In this document: in pieces, positions 35,001 to 46,642 of the stretch | Layout of the letters: the number at the start of each line of letters is the position of its first letter | Position numbering within the stretch: position 1 is the first letter of the stretch | Assembly: GCA_051453625.1 (NCBI GenBank) | Contig: JBOZIK010000001.1 | Span: forward strand, 135,718,673 to 135,782,672 | DNA from: Welwitschia mirabilis | Lineage: Eukaryota > Gnetophyta > Gnetopsida > Welwitschiales | Length of the DNA: 64,000 nt | Direction: 5' to 3' | The notes under the pieces: model-generated | What the model was told of the DNA's origin: nothing | The model's database searches: none | What the model saw: the letters and a program-made list of their open reading frames with translations, nothing else | Program-made: the position numbers and the translations under genes

Positions 35001-38000
35001 GCAAAAAGTTAATGAAGAAATTATGACATGGAAAAATCAATTCAGTGAAAATGGCAAGTAAGGAAATGATATGATATTTTTGAAAACTTTTGATCAATTT
35101 TGAATAATTTAAGGTATCAAAATTAAAAATTTTCTATAAAAATGAATTCCATACCCTAACCAAAATTAAGCTTTATCTTAAAAATTATAAAGATAGGAAA
35201 TTTGATACAAGGCTTTTGAGAACAACTTAAATACATGGCTAACAAATGATTTTAATGAATGTATTTAGGGAAACATGCAATCTAAGGCTTAAACTAAAAT
35301 ACAGTTTTTAGGGAAAATAATACATAAAACCTAATGCAAAATGCATCATCCACTAATTCAAAAGATAGACTACCTAGATTAATGGCCACATTTATTAAAA
35401 ATTTCTTAAAGTTTATTTTAAATTTAAAAGGATCACAATATCAAACAGATAAGATATCCTCTAAGTAAACCTATGAGTAATTAAAACTTAGTTAAGGAAA
35501 TTATCAAGTACACAAATTAAAAAAATTAAACACAAAAGCATCTCATAATTTCATCTTTTTCATTTCAATTTACCTTTTCTACAATCACACTTTATTCCTT
35601 GTGTTAAGCATTTTGATCTAATTAGGCATCTAGTGTTATGACAACTCCTACTAACAAAATTAAACATGTTGATATATGAAGGAGTTAGTATTGCATTTCT
35701 AATGAATTTTTATAGCTCTAATGTATATAAACATGTTATAAATTAAATCGTTAGAGCTGCATTACCTACGAGCATTCATAGCTCTGATGTAGTTAACTAA
35801 ACCCAATTGTTAATGATCAATAAATAATGTGCTTTTGAAGAGAAGATATTTTTATTTTCTTTGAATCATATTTCTCATTTTTAATTTATTTTTATCCACA
35901 TAAAGAGGTCATTGGTTCATTAGCCTAATCAAGATAACTCTTATCCCCATAAAATGATGTGAAAATAATTTACTTAGCATGAAAGTAGATTTTACCTTAG
36001 TTCAACCATATTTTCTAGTCAGGAATTTCTAGTCAGGAAACCTTAAGTGAAACTAAATCTTAATGAATTAACTTGAAAATAAGTAAAACATTTTCTTGAA
36101 AAACAATAAGTAAACTTAAATTATATCTAGTTTAAAATGATAAAGTTATCATTTATTAATGATTTTTTCCAATTAAGGACCATTAACTAGGATCATCTAA
36201 TCTAAAAAATTTATGAATGGATGGAAGGAGATGGTGGTTGGTGGAGCTTATTAGGTGGAAAAATGAAAATAAAATGGATAGAAAATGAGATTTAAGGTAA
36301 TGATGATTTATTCAGTGGAGTGAGTGATATTTAGGATTTCCTATCTAAAAGTGTTTAAATCTATTATTATACAGGTGGAAGTGCTTACGAGGTTTAAAAT
36401 GAGAAAGGACATGAAGTACAAAATTTCTTAGATTTTTGTTTAAACCAAAATTTATTTTAAAAGGAAATTCTACTACAAAATAAAAGCTTAAATTAAAAGC
36501 ATGCAATGAAACATTCCCAAGGTGTTGCAAACATGAAGGTTTAAAATGATGATTGCCATGGTTAAATGATGAATTGAAATTAAACCAGATATTAAAAAAT
36601 GAGAGAGAATTCCAATAAATGTTTATACATGAATCCATAAAAATTAAAAGAACATTAAAATTAGTAGTAATATTAATAATTTTGAAATCAAAAAATTTTC
36701 AACCCTTAGCCTATTTATGTCTACTTAACAACTTATGCAAGACATTATATTTAGATGAAGACAAAGACGAATTGAAAACCATGGGAAAAGGCAAATGCTT
36801 ATCAAAGAAAGTATTAGAAGATGGTTCTAAAGAAATAGAGGATTTATCTTCTTCATCAAGGTTTGATTCTTGCTTAGAATGTAGAGATGAAAATGTCATA
36901 ATCAGTTCAAGATGTTATTGACAAAAAGATGAAGGCACTTCATAAGGTTGATCATAAAGAGGCTTTTGGCTAATGTTCTTCTCTTTATTAAAGTTTTCAA
37001 AGGATTATTTATCAAGTGGTTACATAGGTAACATTAGTTAAGGTTTAAAGATAGGTTCATTTTATATTTCATTAATGTCACTCATTGGTTCATTCTCTAT
37101 TAAGTGGCTCTCTAATTTTTCATTTCCCTTAAATTTTTACTCATTCATTATGGAATGACCATCATTTAATGTATATAATTCTACTCTAAATTATAATTTA
37201 GATGCACCTAATCAATCACTCTCTAAGATAAATCTAAACTTAGGGTTTTCTCAACTTTTCTCAAAGGTTTTATCAAGAGCTTATTCAAGGGTCTCTTCAT
37301 TATTCTTAAAGGATATGATTTGGATGTTATCACTTCTAGTCTCATTAATTCCTTTAACATTTTTTAGGCTTGTAGATTCATGGAATGTGAACAGTTTTTC
37401 TTCTTCTTATTGATGTTTAAGGGCCCTCAGGATTTGTTCATTATTTTTGTCCATTTGTTAAAGCTTAAGACTTTCATTGCTATTCGCAATGGATTCTTCT
37501 AAAGATTATAATTGAAGTTGAAGTGTGTTGGAAGAAGATTTAGATAAACCTTCTAAAAATCTCTAAAAGATATTCTCAAAGAGATTTAAGGTGGTTTTTT
37601 AATTGTATGAAGTTGACAGATGGTGATCAAATAATAAAGGATGTTAAAAGAAAAGGGAAGTGTAAGGATCGAAGAATGATGCATACAAAAATGACAGTGA
37701 AGGATAAGGATCATAGAGGGTGAAGAAAGGTATAGAATCAAACTCCTATGGGTTGATATACTGATTTTAAAATTCATAATTACTAGAAGAATAATTCATA
37801 TATGAATGGGGTTGAGAACATTCTTTAAAGATCTATCTAAGTTGATAGAACTTTCCTAAATACGTTTGGATTTGTTATGATTTTGAAAGTTATAGGGTTA
37901 GATAGGATGTTGATTGAAAGATGTCTAAATAGGTAATATGCCTAACTCATCATTAAAGGATAAGACAATGTTTAGGATTTGGATTAAGAATTCACATTTT

Positions 38001-38716
38001 CTATAATTTTCTCAGTTTCTGAGAAGGCCTGCAAGTCAAAATGGTTTAAATAAGTCATAAAAGGCTTCAGTTGAAAGTATATAGTAGTCAAAGCAAAAAC
38101 ACTAGTGGTGCCAATCAGGAAAGTGGTAATACTACTTAATAGAGCAAAAAGGTTAAAAAAAAAGATAAAGGCTTGGTGTAGTCCGTACAAAAGATTTCAA
38201 GTTATAAGATCTAAGAGAAATTTAACAAAAACCCTAAACAACTGTAATTTTGTAAAACTTTAACCTAGGAAATTAACCTAAACATTTTAAATTTTTTAAA
38301 AATTTTAATAAAAATAAAATTAAATATAAATGAAAAATTTATAGAGATTTACAAAAAACAAAACACATAAAATGAATTGTTAAAGTTTGGTTTAGTTTTA
38401 ATTAATGATATTAGGTTGTGTTGCCTCTTTAGGAAATTCATTAGACTTGCAATATGAAATATTAGATATAACAATGAATTTTTAGCTATTAGAAAAATAT
38501 ACCCAAACTCAACAATTTCGACTAGTCTAAGTTTTATTAGAAACAGACTAGTACCTATCACTAGAATAAAAATAAAACACTTAAAACAAATGGAAATGGA
38601 CTAGTTTGGATATCATTAGTAAAAAGACCAGTACCCACCACTGGAAAAATAAAAATTAACTAAAAAATTACAAGAAGAAAATACACACTCTTGAAAAAAT
38701 TATCATGCTAATATAT
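35001..38716. other. Element D internal region, no recognised coding
   Basis: 3.7 kb of A+T-rich DNA. Frames of up to 100 codons exist: 36619-36921 on plus has an acidic/Ser-rich end, EDLSSSSRFDSCLECRDENV, but matches nothing I know. A short tandem (TTTCTAGTCAGGAAT twice) lies near 36010-36040. Confidence 0.5.
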
Positions 38717-38736
38717 ACCTAACAACAATGCCAAAA
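38717..38736 (-). promoter_or_regulatory. Element D primer-binding site (tRNA-Asp type)
   Basis: Minus strand TTTTGGCATTGTTGTTAGG, two bases inside the right LTR. It is a decayed TTTGGCGCCGTTGCCGGG, differing by CpG-type transitions. It fixes the element's orientation. Confidence 0.75.
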
Positions 38737-38738
38737 TT

Positions 38739-39970
38739 TGATCATATCTTTGTAGGGATTCAAATTTAAAACTAATTTTTTACTTAGTTATCATTCTTTC
38801 ATAGGGATATATGTGGTAAATTTAATCAAAAGATACAAAATTAGTTCTACCTATAATAAAAAACAAAATAAAAACTTGAAGTTTAAGAAGAAGTAATTTT
38901 TGGTAGATAATGCAAGAAAATAAAAATGCTCTGAGGACCCAATCAATTTAGCCTTCTCTTTACTTTCATTCCAATGATTCTTGTATCATGAACTTAACAA
39001 TTAACTGAACTTCACCTAAACATTGCAATGCTAAATGAATATGCAATAATAATAAAAGAATGAAACTAGCTTATAATTATTCCTACTTGAATATTGCTAA
39101 TTATAAATTAATGTGCAATAATAATAAAAGGGTTTAAACCACTTCTTTTATTAAAACTAAAATAAATATACGTTACATTAATGAAGGAGGAAAAGAGGAA
39201 GAACTCCTCAACTAGCCTTGAATCATTTCACCCTAAAGAAAGAGTATCAGAGTGCCATGATGTCCTAGCCTCCAGGTCTTTCCCATGTTAAGTTAACCAA
39301 AAGATATTCACAATGGTGCTCAATGCCCTTTTATAGATGAGGAAAGGTTTAAAGTCTAATTAATGATTACATTAGGTGGTAATGACAGAAGGGGGATTAC
39401 TGAAGGGTGGTTACATAAGAGGAAGTTACAATTTTTGGCATGTAGCCACAAAGAGGATTCCTTTGTCATCTGATGCAAACATGATGATGATGTCTTCTCT
39501 GACTAGTAATAATGCTGCCAACGGATGCCATGTTGTGTTATTCCATGTAGCCATTCTTGTTTGCATCACATGTTACTATAACATGTTTTCTTATACTTCC
39601 ACCATGGATTGCTAGAGTTTTAAGGTTAAATCTAATTTATTTTTGACTAAGCCCATAAGTGTAAAATGCTTTATTTCCAAAATAAGTGCATGAGTGTGAG
39701 ATTTGGAATAATCTGCCTTAAAAGACCAATGACACTAGTAGTCCTAACTAGTAGTACTGGCATTTAACACTATAATTTACTCTATTTATACATGGTTCTT
39801 CATAAGGCAGTAATTATCTTACTCATGTTAAGGGACTCCATAATTTCATGAAAAAGTAATAAAAAGAGAATAAAACATTAGTATGTAATAAAAACATTAA
39901 TTTATTATTTCTCGCTATGCTAAGTTAATTAATTATACTTTTTTAGAATGTCAATTTTGACATGTAAACA
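38739..39970 (-). repeat. Element D 5' LTR (right)
   Basis: 1232 bp, TGATCATATC...ATGTAAACA on plus. Pairs with the left LTR and is about 50 bp shorter, mostly from having two rather than three copies of the internal repeat. Followed by target copy GTGTG. Confidence 0.88.
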
Positions 39971-39975
39971 GTGTG

Positions 39976-40166
39976 CCAAGTTTGCCCTTCAAGTGTGAGT
40001 ACACAAGTTAGAAAACCATGTTATATTAGTAAAGAACCATGTTATATTAGTAAGAGTCTTACTCTTCTTTTTTATGAACTTTATTTCAATTATTATTGAT
40101 GTTTGATTATAGTGTGAATTTTATTTGGAACTCATTACCCCTCTCCTCTAAGTTCAATGATTAACA
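39976..40166 (+). repeat. Element C 3' LTR, second part
   Basis: Continuation after element D: CCAAGTTTGCCC...AAAACCATGTTATATTAG...ACTCATTACCCCTCTCC...GTTCAATGATTAACA. This aligns with the last ~190 bp of A's LTRs. A 20-bp direct tandem (AACCATGTTATATTAGTAA twice) is at about 40013-40053. Confidence 0.75.
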
Positions 40167-42590
40167 AATAGAAGGGGCATGATTAAAGAGAAAATATGAC
40201 CAAGATGTATGGATATAAAAGAAAGAAAAATAATAGAGAAAAATTTAATGAGTAAAATAATATGGCAAAACTATTCAAGTGAGTAGATCTAAAAAAGTAA
40301 CATCATAAAAAATTATGCCATCTTAAAGTGGTTAATTAGTCATGACAAAAAGTGAATCAAAGTGAAATAATAGAAGTAAAGAATACATGTATACATAGCA
40401 TGCCATGCTTAAAAAGGGAAGGATGAATGAACTTAACATCTCTTTCACTCATGTTATTTAAATACAAAGGTATGCAGGGGGTTTCTTCATACTTAAATCT
40501 TCTAGGAATACATTAAATGCATAATGGGAGGATCCATTAGTATTACAGTATGGTACACATAAATACCTTGAAATAATTTTTTGGATAATATAAATATTAC
40601 AACCAAGAATATTATCACAACCATTAGATAATATTTCAATCTTATGTAAGTCATAATGGAATTCTACCTCTGCCATGAAATAGATAATGTGGAAATCTTT
40701 AGAAGATGTAGAGCACTCTAAGAATATCTTATAAATTTATAATTGGATAAGTTATTTATTCTATAAAGGAATCGAGCTCTTCATCCAAAGGAATTTTTAC
40801 AAATAAACTCAAATTTACAGGGAAGAGATATGATGTCATAGAGGAGATTCTCAATCAAATCACCAATTTGCAAGTGAAATAAGATTTTATTTTTTTTCTT
40901 CTTCATATATGATAATGATGCAGATGCATTTTTTGGTAGAAACACTCTTGACACACCAAAAAGTTACATTAGGAAAGTGAAACTGAATAAAGAGTAGATG
41001 TTTGTATCTTAATTTGTAAAGAAAGTAATTATTTAAAAATTTAAGGTGGACATTTCAATTTTGTATTAGTGTTGTAAGAAGGAACATACATTAACCTTCC
41101 AAAATTTTTTAGGGAGAAATTAAAGATAAAGTAAAAAGGGCATTACTTGAGCTTAATTTTACATTTAAAAAGTTTTGTTCTTAATCATAATAAAAAGTAT
41201 TAGATGAATAGGAAGCATATGGGGAGGAGTTACAATAGTCTTAATAATCTTAGAAAATCACAAGAAGTAATAGTAAGTGTCAAAGTAAGAGCTCAAACCA
41301 AGGTGTAGCAGGAAAGCCAAGTGTAGTGAGGGAAAAAGCAAAGCAGTTAGAATAGTTACCACATTAGCATTCTAGTTATGTTTGTTACATTTATACTCTA
41401 GCCTGCCTATTACTATATACTATCTATACTAGCTTGTACCCTATATGAACCTGATACCTTCTCACAAAGGATCTTGTGATGACTAAGCCTAGATGACTGT
41501 CTATGAAAAACAGAGGTCTCCACAAAGTTCTAAGTCAGGGACCAAATGGAAAGAGGAGGAGGAAAAGAATCAAGAAAATTAGAAGCCCATACTTAAATAA
41601 TAAGAAGGAGTCAATTTAAAAAAAGAAAGAAAGAAAGAAAGAAAGAAAGCAGGCAAGATAAAAATGAGGAGACTCAAGATGCAAATAATGATAAGGAAAA
41701 ATAAAAAACAACAAAAAAAAAAACTATATAAGTTAGCATGAAAAAACTTCAAAAGAGAGTTTACTTCTACAAGTAGTAACTTCGTGGTAGGTAATTTTCT
41801 CATATTTTACTAAGTCTAACTCATAATAAAATATTTCTTTTATAAATACCCCTTCAAGTTTTTAAAGTAAATTGAAAGATAATTGTAATCACTTGCATAG
41901 ATCATAAGTCAATAACTCTTATTGGATGTCCACAATGAATTTTAGGGAAAATTCCTTAAAAACGTTAAATTAGATAATAAAAAGAGGGAAGATGCTCTAG
42001 TAGTAGGAAACAATACCAAAGGAAAAGGGGGATGCACCACTTCCAATTACCATCTCATTCCTATTCTTAGCAATAATGGTAATAGTAATAGCAAAACCAT
42101 CAGTAATAATAACAATAGTATTAGTAGTAGCAAAAGCATCAACAACATTAATAGCAAAAAAAGTAAGAGGAGAGGAGCTCAAGAAATCAAATGCATATTC
42201 ATGAATTTAAATATTCATATATCTTTTAATAGAACCACCTACTACTTTTAGAACTAAAATAAAAAATGTCTATAAAAATACTTTTCTAAAATGGCACTCA
42301 AACAAGAATTCAAGAAATGAATCCTATGCCATAGAGAGTATAAATGATGTTAACAATATGAAATACATGCTTACAAATTTGACTTTATGTGCCATTTTTT
42401 ATGAAATGTATTAGAGAAAGCGCTAGGTTAATTAATATAGTTTTATTCTTGAAATGTATATTACTTTTGTAAAAGTCTTTTTTTCTTTTTTGTTTAGTAT
42501 ATTTATAGGTAGGTGGGTCTTCCTTGGTAAAACTTGTATAGCCTTTTAAAGTAAAATACAACTCATTTTCTTCAAAAAACTTAAAAAAAA
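40167..42590. other. Unassigned sequence with short simple repeats
   Basis: No domain recognised. The frame 40458-40676 (minus) is unmatched. An (AAAG)n run lies at 41621-41649. Imperfect trinucleotide-like text (AATAGTAATAG) is near 42070-42150. Confidence 0.5.
41621..41649. repeat. (AAAG)n microsatellite
   Basis: About seven AAAG units without interruption. Confidence 0.95.
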
Positions 42591-42594
42591 AAAG

Positions 42595-42597
<3 letters not shown>

Positions 42598-42651
<54 letters not shown>
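42598..42651. repeat. Compound (TA)n(GA)n microsatellite
   Basis: About 13 TA units run directly into about 13 AG units. The text beyond (TAGGATTTAAACTTGTGA on plus) resembles a reversed B-box region, so the repeat may be the tail of a minus-strand tRNA-derived SINE; that is weak. Confidence 0.95.
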
Positions 42652-42867
42652 CTCAAGTGTGTAAAATAATTTACCTAGGATTTAAACTTGTGAACTCTTA
42701 TCTAATATTATAATTTCATTCTCATAAGTCCTACAAGATATATTTCATTTATGAATCTAAGTGACTAGTTGATATTATCAATATCTAATATGCTTATAAT
42801 GCATACATAGCATGGGTTTCAATGGCTTTAGTATGAATCACAGGTAACATCTAGACATTTGATGACT

Positions 42868-42999
42868 AGCTCTTAAGTTGGTAAGGGCATTCATGTACTT
42901 TTATCTAGTAAGTAATTTAGTTGTAATAGTAAGTGTGAAATTTCCTTTCATGAATTAAATTCTTAAAGAATAAAAATAAGAAGAAGAAGAAGAAGAAGA
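42868..42999 (+). repeat. Possible tRNA-derived SINE with (AAG)n tail
   Basis: TAGCTCTTAAGTTGGTAAGG resembles a tRNA A box with an inserted doublet. About 60 bp later a weak B-box-like stretch occurs, and the unit ends in AAAAATAAG followed by seven AAG units (42978-42999). No clear flanking duplication. Confidence 0.35.
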
Positions 43000-44055
43000 T
43001 GGCTAACTAGCATCATAGATTTTAAAAGTGTACTCAAGATGTTGTCAACTATATAGCTAGTGAGAAATGAGTTTCTATTAATCAAGGAATAGCGTGTGTT
43101 TTAGATTTAATCATAAAAGATATAAAACACATTCCAAAGTTTAACTAGAACAAATTAAAAAAGTATCTCTATTGAATCATTAAAAGAGATCTAAATATAT
43201 ATCCAGAAAATTAAATCTAAAAAATTTGAGTAATTAGTTCTATAATTGTCCTATGAACTTTATAGAATATAGCATTACCATCAAATGTAATTATTTTAAA
43301 TTTAGCACAAATTGAATGATGGAATTAAGAAGAGTCTCTATTCTTCAAATTCCTTCATTGGTTGCTTAACATTTTCTCAATCATTTAGATCTTTTTGAAG
43401 ACTTTTCTAAGTATTTAATTCTAAGATTTAGAGTTTCTAACTAACTAGAGAAACATTTAGATTTTTTATGCCTATGTAAAATAAAATGTAATTATTTCTT
43501 TTATGAAATAGTTAAATATAGATCTTATCTCTTTTGAGACTTTTAGCCATGATAGTCAAATATATGAGATTTAACTTTTTATTTATCTCAACCTTAGATA
43601 GTAATTTAGATATAACTGTGAAATTTAAAACTAGTTCTTTGGTGTTTTAAAATGATTTCTTAAATTTTATTTTAATTTAATTACTTGTTATGAATGGACC
43701 ATAATTCATTTGTGGCTCAAATCTTATCCAAATTATTCCGTTTTTATATTAATGAATTAAAAAATTAGTTTTACAATATGATTTATGTTTAAATTTATTA
43801 ATAATATGTTTGAAATAGTTTATGTTATTTTTAGCATAGCATTCATCCATGTCATAATTGTAGAAAATTTGATCTTTCATGTGAAATAAAATTTTAAATT
43901 CATACATTTGTTTCATGAAAAGAAATATATTCCAAAAAATAAATTGATTTCAAAAGCAAAGACTTTGAAGAAGCTTAATCTTAAAATGTTAATCAAAGAG
44001 AAATCCATAAATATAAGAGATCAAGATATTTGTTCTAAAAAAGTAATCATCTTTG
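43000..44055. other. Unassigned sequence left of element F
   Basis: A+T-rich DNA with no recognised feature. It is the flank into which element F was inserted; F's target duplication cannot be tested because its right end lies outside the window. Confidence 0.5.
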
Positions 44056-44930
44056 TGTCACATCCATATTTTTACTTCTTTTAAAAAGATGCAAAGATTA
44101 AGTTTAATTAATTATTTAGAAAGACTTAATTATTTTGAAACCTTAAACTGATATAAATATTATGTTCTTGAGATGCTATTATATTATATTTTGCTTTAAG
44201 TTCCTTTTTTCTTGATTAAAATATTACTTACAAATCTTCAAGAATGTTTTTATAGTGGTGATGATTTCTTTCACTTATTATTTTTGCACTTCTTAGAAAT
44301 TATGCATAATTAAATGTTAATTGTGGAGGCTTGTTACTTATTTTTCCTTATTATTATGATTAAATGTGATAGAATAGAAAGCATTATTTTTATATTATTA
44401 AAGTGCCCAGTGGCTAAGCAAGCCTTTATGAGACATTATGAAACCCCCTTTACTGTTGGCTCATGATGTATCCTTCTGTATTCTTGAGTCCTATCACTTT
44501 ATCCAGGTTCTCTCATTTTAAATAGATTTCTTCCTCCCTCAAGTATAGCTTATTTTTTCAAAAAGATCTTACCTTTAAATCTTAGAGCTTAGGAGGTCTA
44601 GGAGCATTGGAAGCTTGAAAGATCTTCGAATTCCTTAAACACCACAATCTGATACGGGTATGATTCTATTGTTTCTTGCTTTCTTATTGGTCCTTTATTT
44701 ATATGCATTATGTTAATGAGTTTGTCATGTTTATGTTATTACAAATTGAATGTAAAATTGTGTGATGCTTGGTAAAAATAGAATCAACCTTGTTCCAAGT
44801 CTTTACTCCTACTACCTTCTATACTCATTGCTTTGATGTCATATTATTCTTCATATGAGTTGATATCTCGTAGTCAAACCTTATTATACTTCTTTTGTTA
44901 TTGTGATCCTTGGACTTATGGTTATGTGAT

Positions 44931-45140
44931 TCCATAGATCATCGCATAAGGTACCAGGCTTCACAGATTATCGAATGAGACAGTGGAAATAATAGATTAA
45001 CCACAAATTACCAAATGAAGCAGTGGGCTTTATAGATTGCTGAATGAGGTAGTGAAGTAAAATATGAAATATTATATGAGAATCACAGATCATCGAATGA
45101 GGAAGTGGGCTTCACAGATCACTGCATGAGGTAGTTAAGT
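44931..45140 (+). repeat. ~29-bp tandem repeat in element F LTR
   Basis: Six degenerate units (starts near 44932, 44961, 45002, 45031, 45084 and 45113) with core ACAGATCATCGAATGAGG and tail AGTGGGCTT. Two short interruptions. Repeats of this kind in U3 may act as promoter/enhancer units; no evidence here beyond the pattern. Confidence 0.85.
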
Positions 45141-46037
45141 GATTGAAATATGTAAAAAATATATATTGATTATTTTTGTTTCATAATCATAAGGTTGGTA
45201 TTTTGTAATATAACTTGTTTTCTTGAAGTCCTTACTTGTCTTTCCTATCTTAAATTTCAAAAAATCCTTTCTTGTCTTGTCTAGTCTTACTTGGACCATA
45301 ATGGAAGCTATGATATTTTCATAGTTCTCATCTCATACTTTTGTGTTACAAGTGGAAAATCTAGAGTATGAATGCTAAAGTGAGCATAAGGATGTGAAGG
45401 ATTCCTGTTCCAGTATTATTAGAGATTTTTGCTGAATAATCTTGTATTCCTTCATTAATCTTAAATATATTGTATTATATGAATGAGACCTTGAGATCAC
45501 GATATAATTTTCTAGAATAATATTTTCTTAGACGTGTTGACTATTAAATTCAATTTTATCATATGCGTGATTTATAGTTCATGAATTTTTCTTAGATAAT
45601 ATATTATGTATGTAATAAAGGATACTTTCCTTAAAAACTTTTGCAATGAAATGTGATGATTTTAGCACATATTTTCATACTTTACTTAAAGGACCTTAAT
45701 GTGAATCTTGAATATTGGGTTGTGTGTATTACCTCAAAGAGGTATTGAATGGCAATTTGTGAACATAAATTCTTGGAATAATTATTTTGGTTAAGTATGC
45801 ATTCGCATTTTATTTCCAAGCCTTTATAGAATGATATTCCTTGAATATAAAAGTTATGTTCATTTATTAATAATAAATTTTCAAGAAAAGTGCATGTGTT
45901 TCTCTCCTTCTCTCAAAAGATTTAAAATCTAACATGCTTAGGCTTAAATTGGTTCACTAATAATTATTTTAATGTTATTTGAATCTCTTAAAGAGTGTTA
46001 GTAATTATTATAATACTAACTTAAATAAATATGTTAA

Positions 46038-46642
46038 AGAGTATTAATAAATATTTAAATGCTATCATAAACAGGCTTGATGAGGGTTAATAATAATTAT
46101 TNNNNNNNNNNNNNNNNNNNNNNNNNNNNNNNNNNNNNNNNNNNNNNNNNNNNNNNNNNNNNNNNNNNNNNNNNNNNNNNNNNNNNNNNNNNNNNNNNNN
46201 NNNNNNNNNNNNNNNNNNNNNNNNNNNNNNNNNNNNNNNNNNNNNNNNNNNNNNNNNNNNNNNNNNNNNNNNNNNNNNNNNNNNNNNNNNNNNNNNNNNN
46301 NNNNNNNNNNNNNNNNNNNNNNNNNNNNNNNNNNNNNNNNNNNNNNNNNNNNNNNNNNNNNNNNNNNNNNNNNNNNNNNNNNNNNNNNNNNNNNNNNNNN
46401 NNNNNNNNNNNNNNNNNNNNNNNNNNNNNNNNNNNNNNNNNNNNNNNNNNNNNNNNNNNNNNNNNNNNNNNNNNNNNNNNNNNNNNNNNNNNNNNNNNNN
46501 NNNNNNNNNNNNNNNNNNNNNNNNNNNNNNNNNNNNNNNNNNNNNNNNNNNNNNNNNNNNNNNNNNNNNNNNNNNNNNNNNNNNNNNNNNNNNNNNNNNN
46601 NNNNNAGAGTACTAATAATTATTTAAATATTATCATAATTAT
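46038..46642. repeat. Repeated sequence on both sides of an N gap
   Basis: AGAGTATTAATAAATATTTAAATGC... (46038-46072) and AGAGTACTAATAATTATTTAAATAT... (46606-46642) are alike and flank the gap. Earlier units (TTAAAGAGTGTTAGTAATTA near 45989) suggest a longer A+T-rich tandem array that failed to assemble. Confidence 0.6.
46102..46605. other. Assembly gap (504 N)
   Basis: Unknown bases inside the A+T-rich array of element F's LTR. Confidence 0.99.

Larger units (their letters stand above)
33702..39970 (-). mobile_element. Element D: coding-poor LTR element with Asp-type PBS
   Basis: LTRs 33702-34985 and 38739-39970 flank 3.75 kb and are bounded by the perfect 5-bp repeat GTGTG. Orientation is minus: the primer site lies beside the right LTR (38717-38736) and the polypurine tract beside the left LTR (34986-35000). 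I find no gag or pol motif on either strand. The longest frames (36619-36921 plus, 36345-36638 minus) are unrecognised. It is a large non-autonomous element (LARD-like), sharing its primer type with element E but not its LTR sequence. Confidence 0.85.
13653..40166 (+). mobile_element. Element C: SIRE-like copia, 5' truncated, host of the nest
   Basis: The oldest layer of the stack. Its visible pieces are AGACATCT-rich spacer (13653-13697 and 30021-30568, split by element A), a decayed accessory frame ORF3 (about 30569-31700), polypurine tract (32500-32518) and 3' LTR (32519-33701 and 39976-40166, split by element D). The LTR ends ...GTTCAATGATTAACA, matching A's ...GTTCAACGATTCTCA. Rejoining 33701 to 39976 across D gives an LTR of about 1.4 kb, like A's. 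gag and pol should lie left of 13653, but I see none there, so the element is truncated or rearranged. Confidence 0.75.

Noticed and set aside
36345-36921. Gene in element D interior
   Set aside because: Frames on both strands overlap, have no domain and sit in A+T-rich DNA; no support beyond length.
42598-42651. Hairpin or regulatory element at the TA/GA tract
   Set aside because: Simple compound microsatellite; nothing else indicates function.
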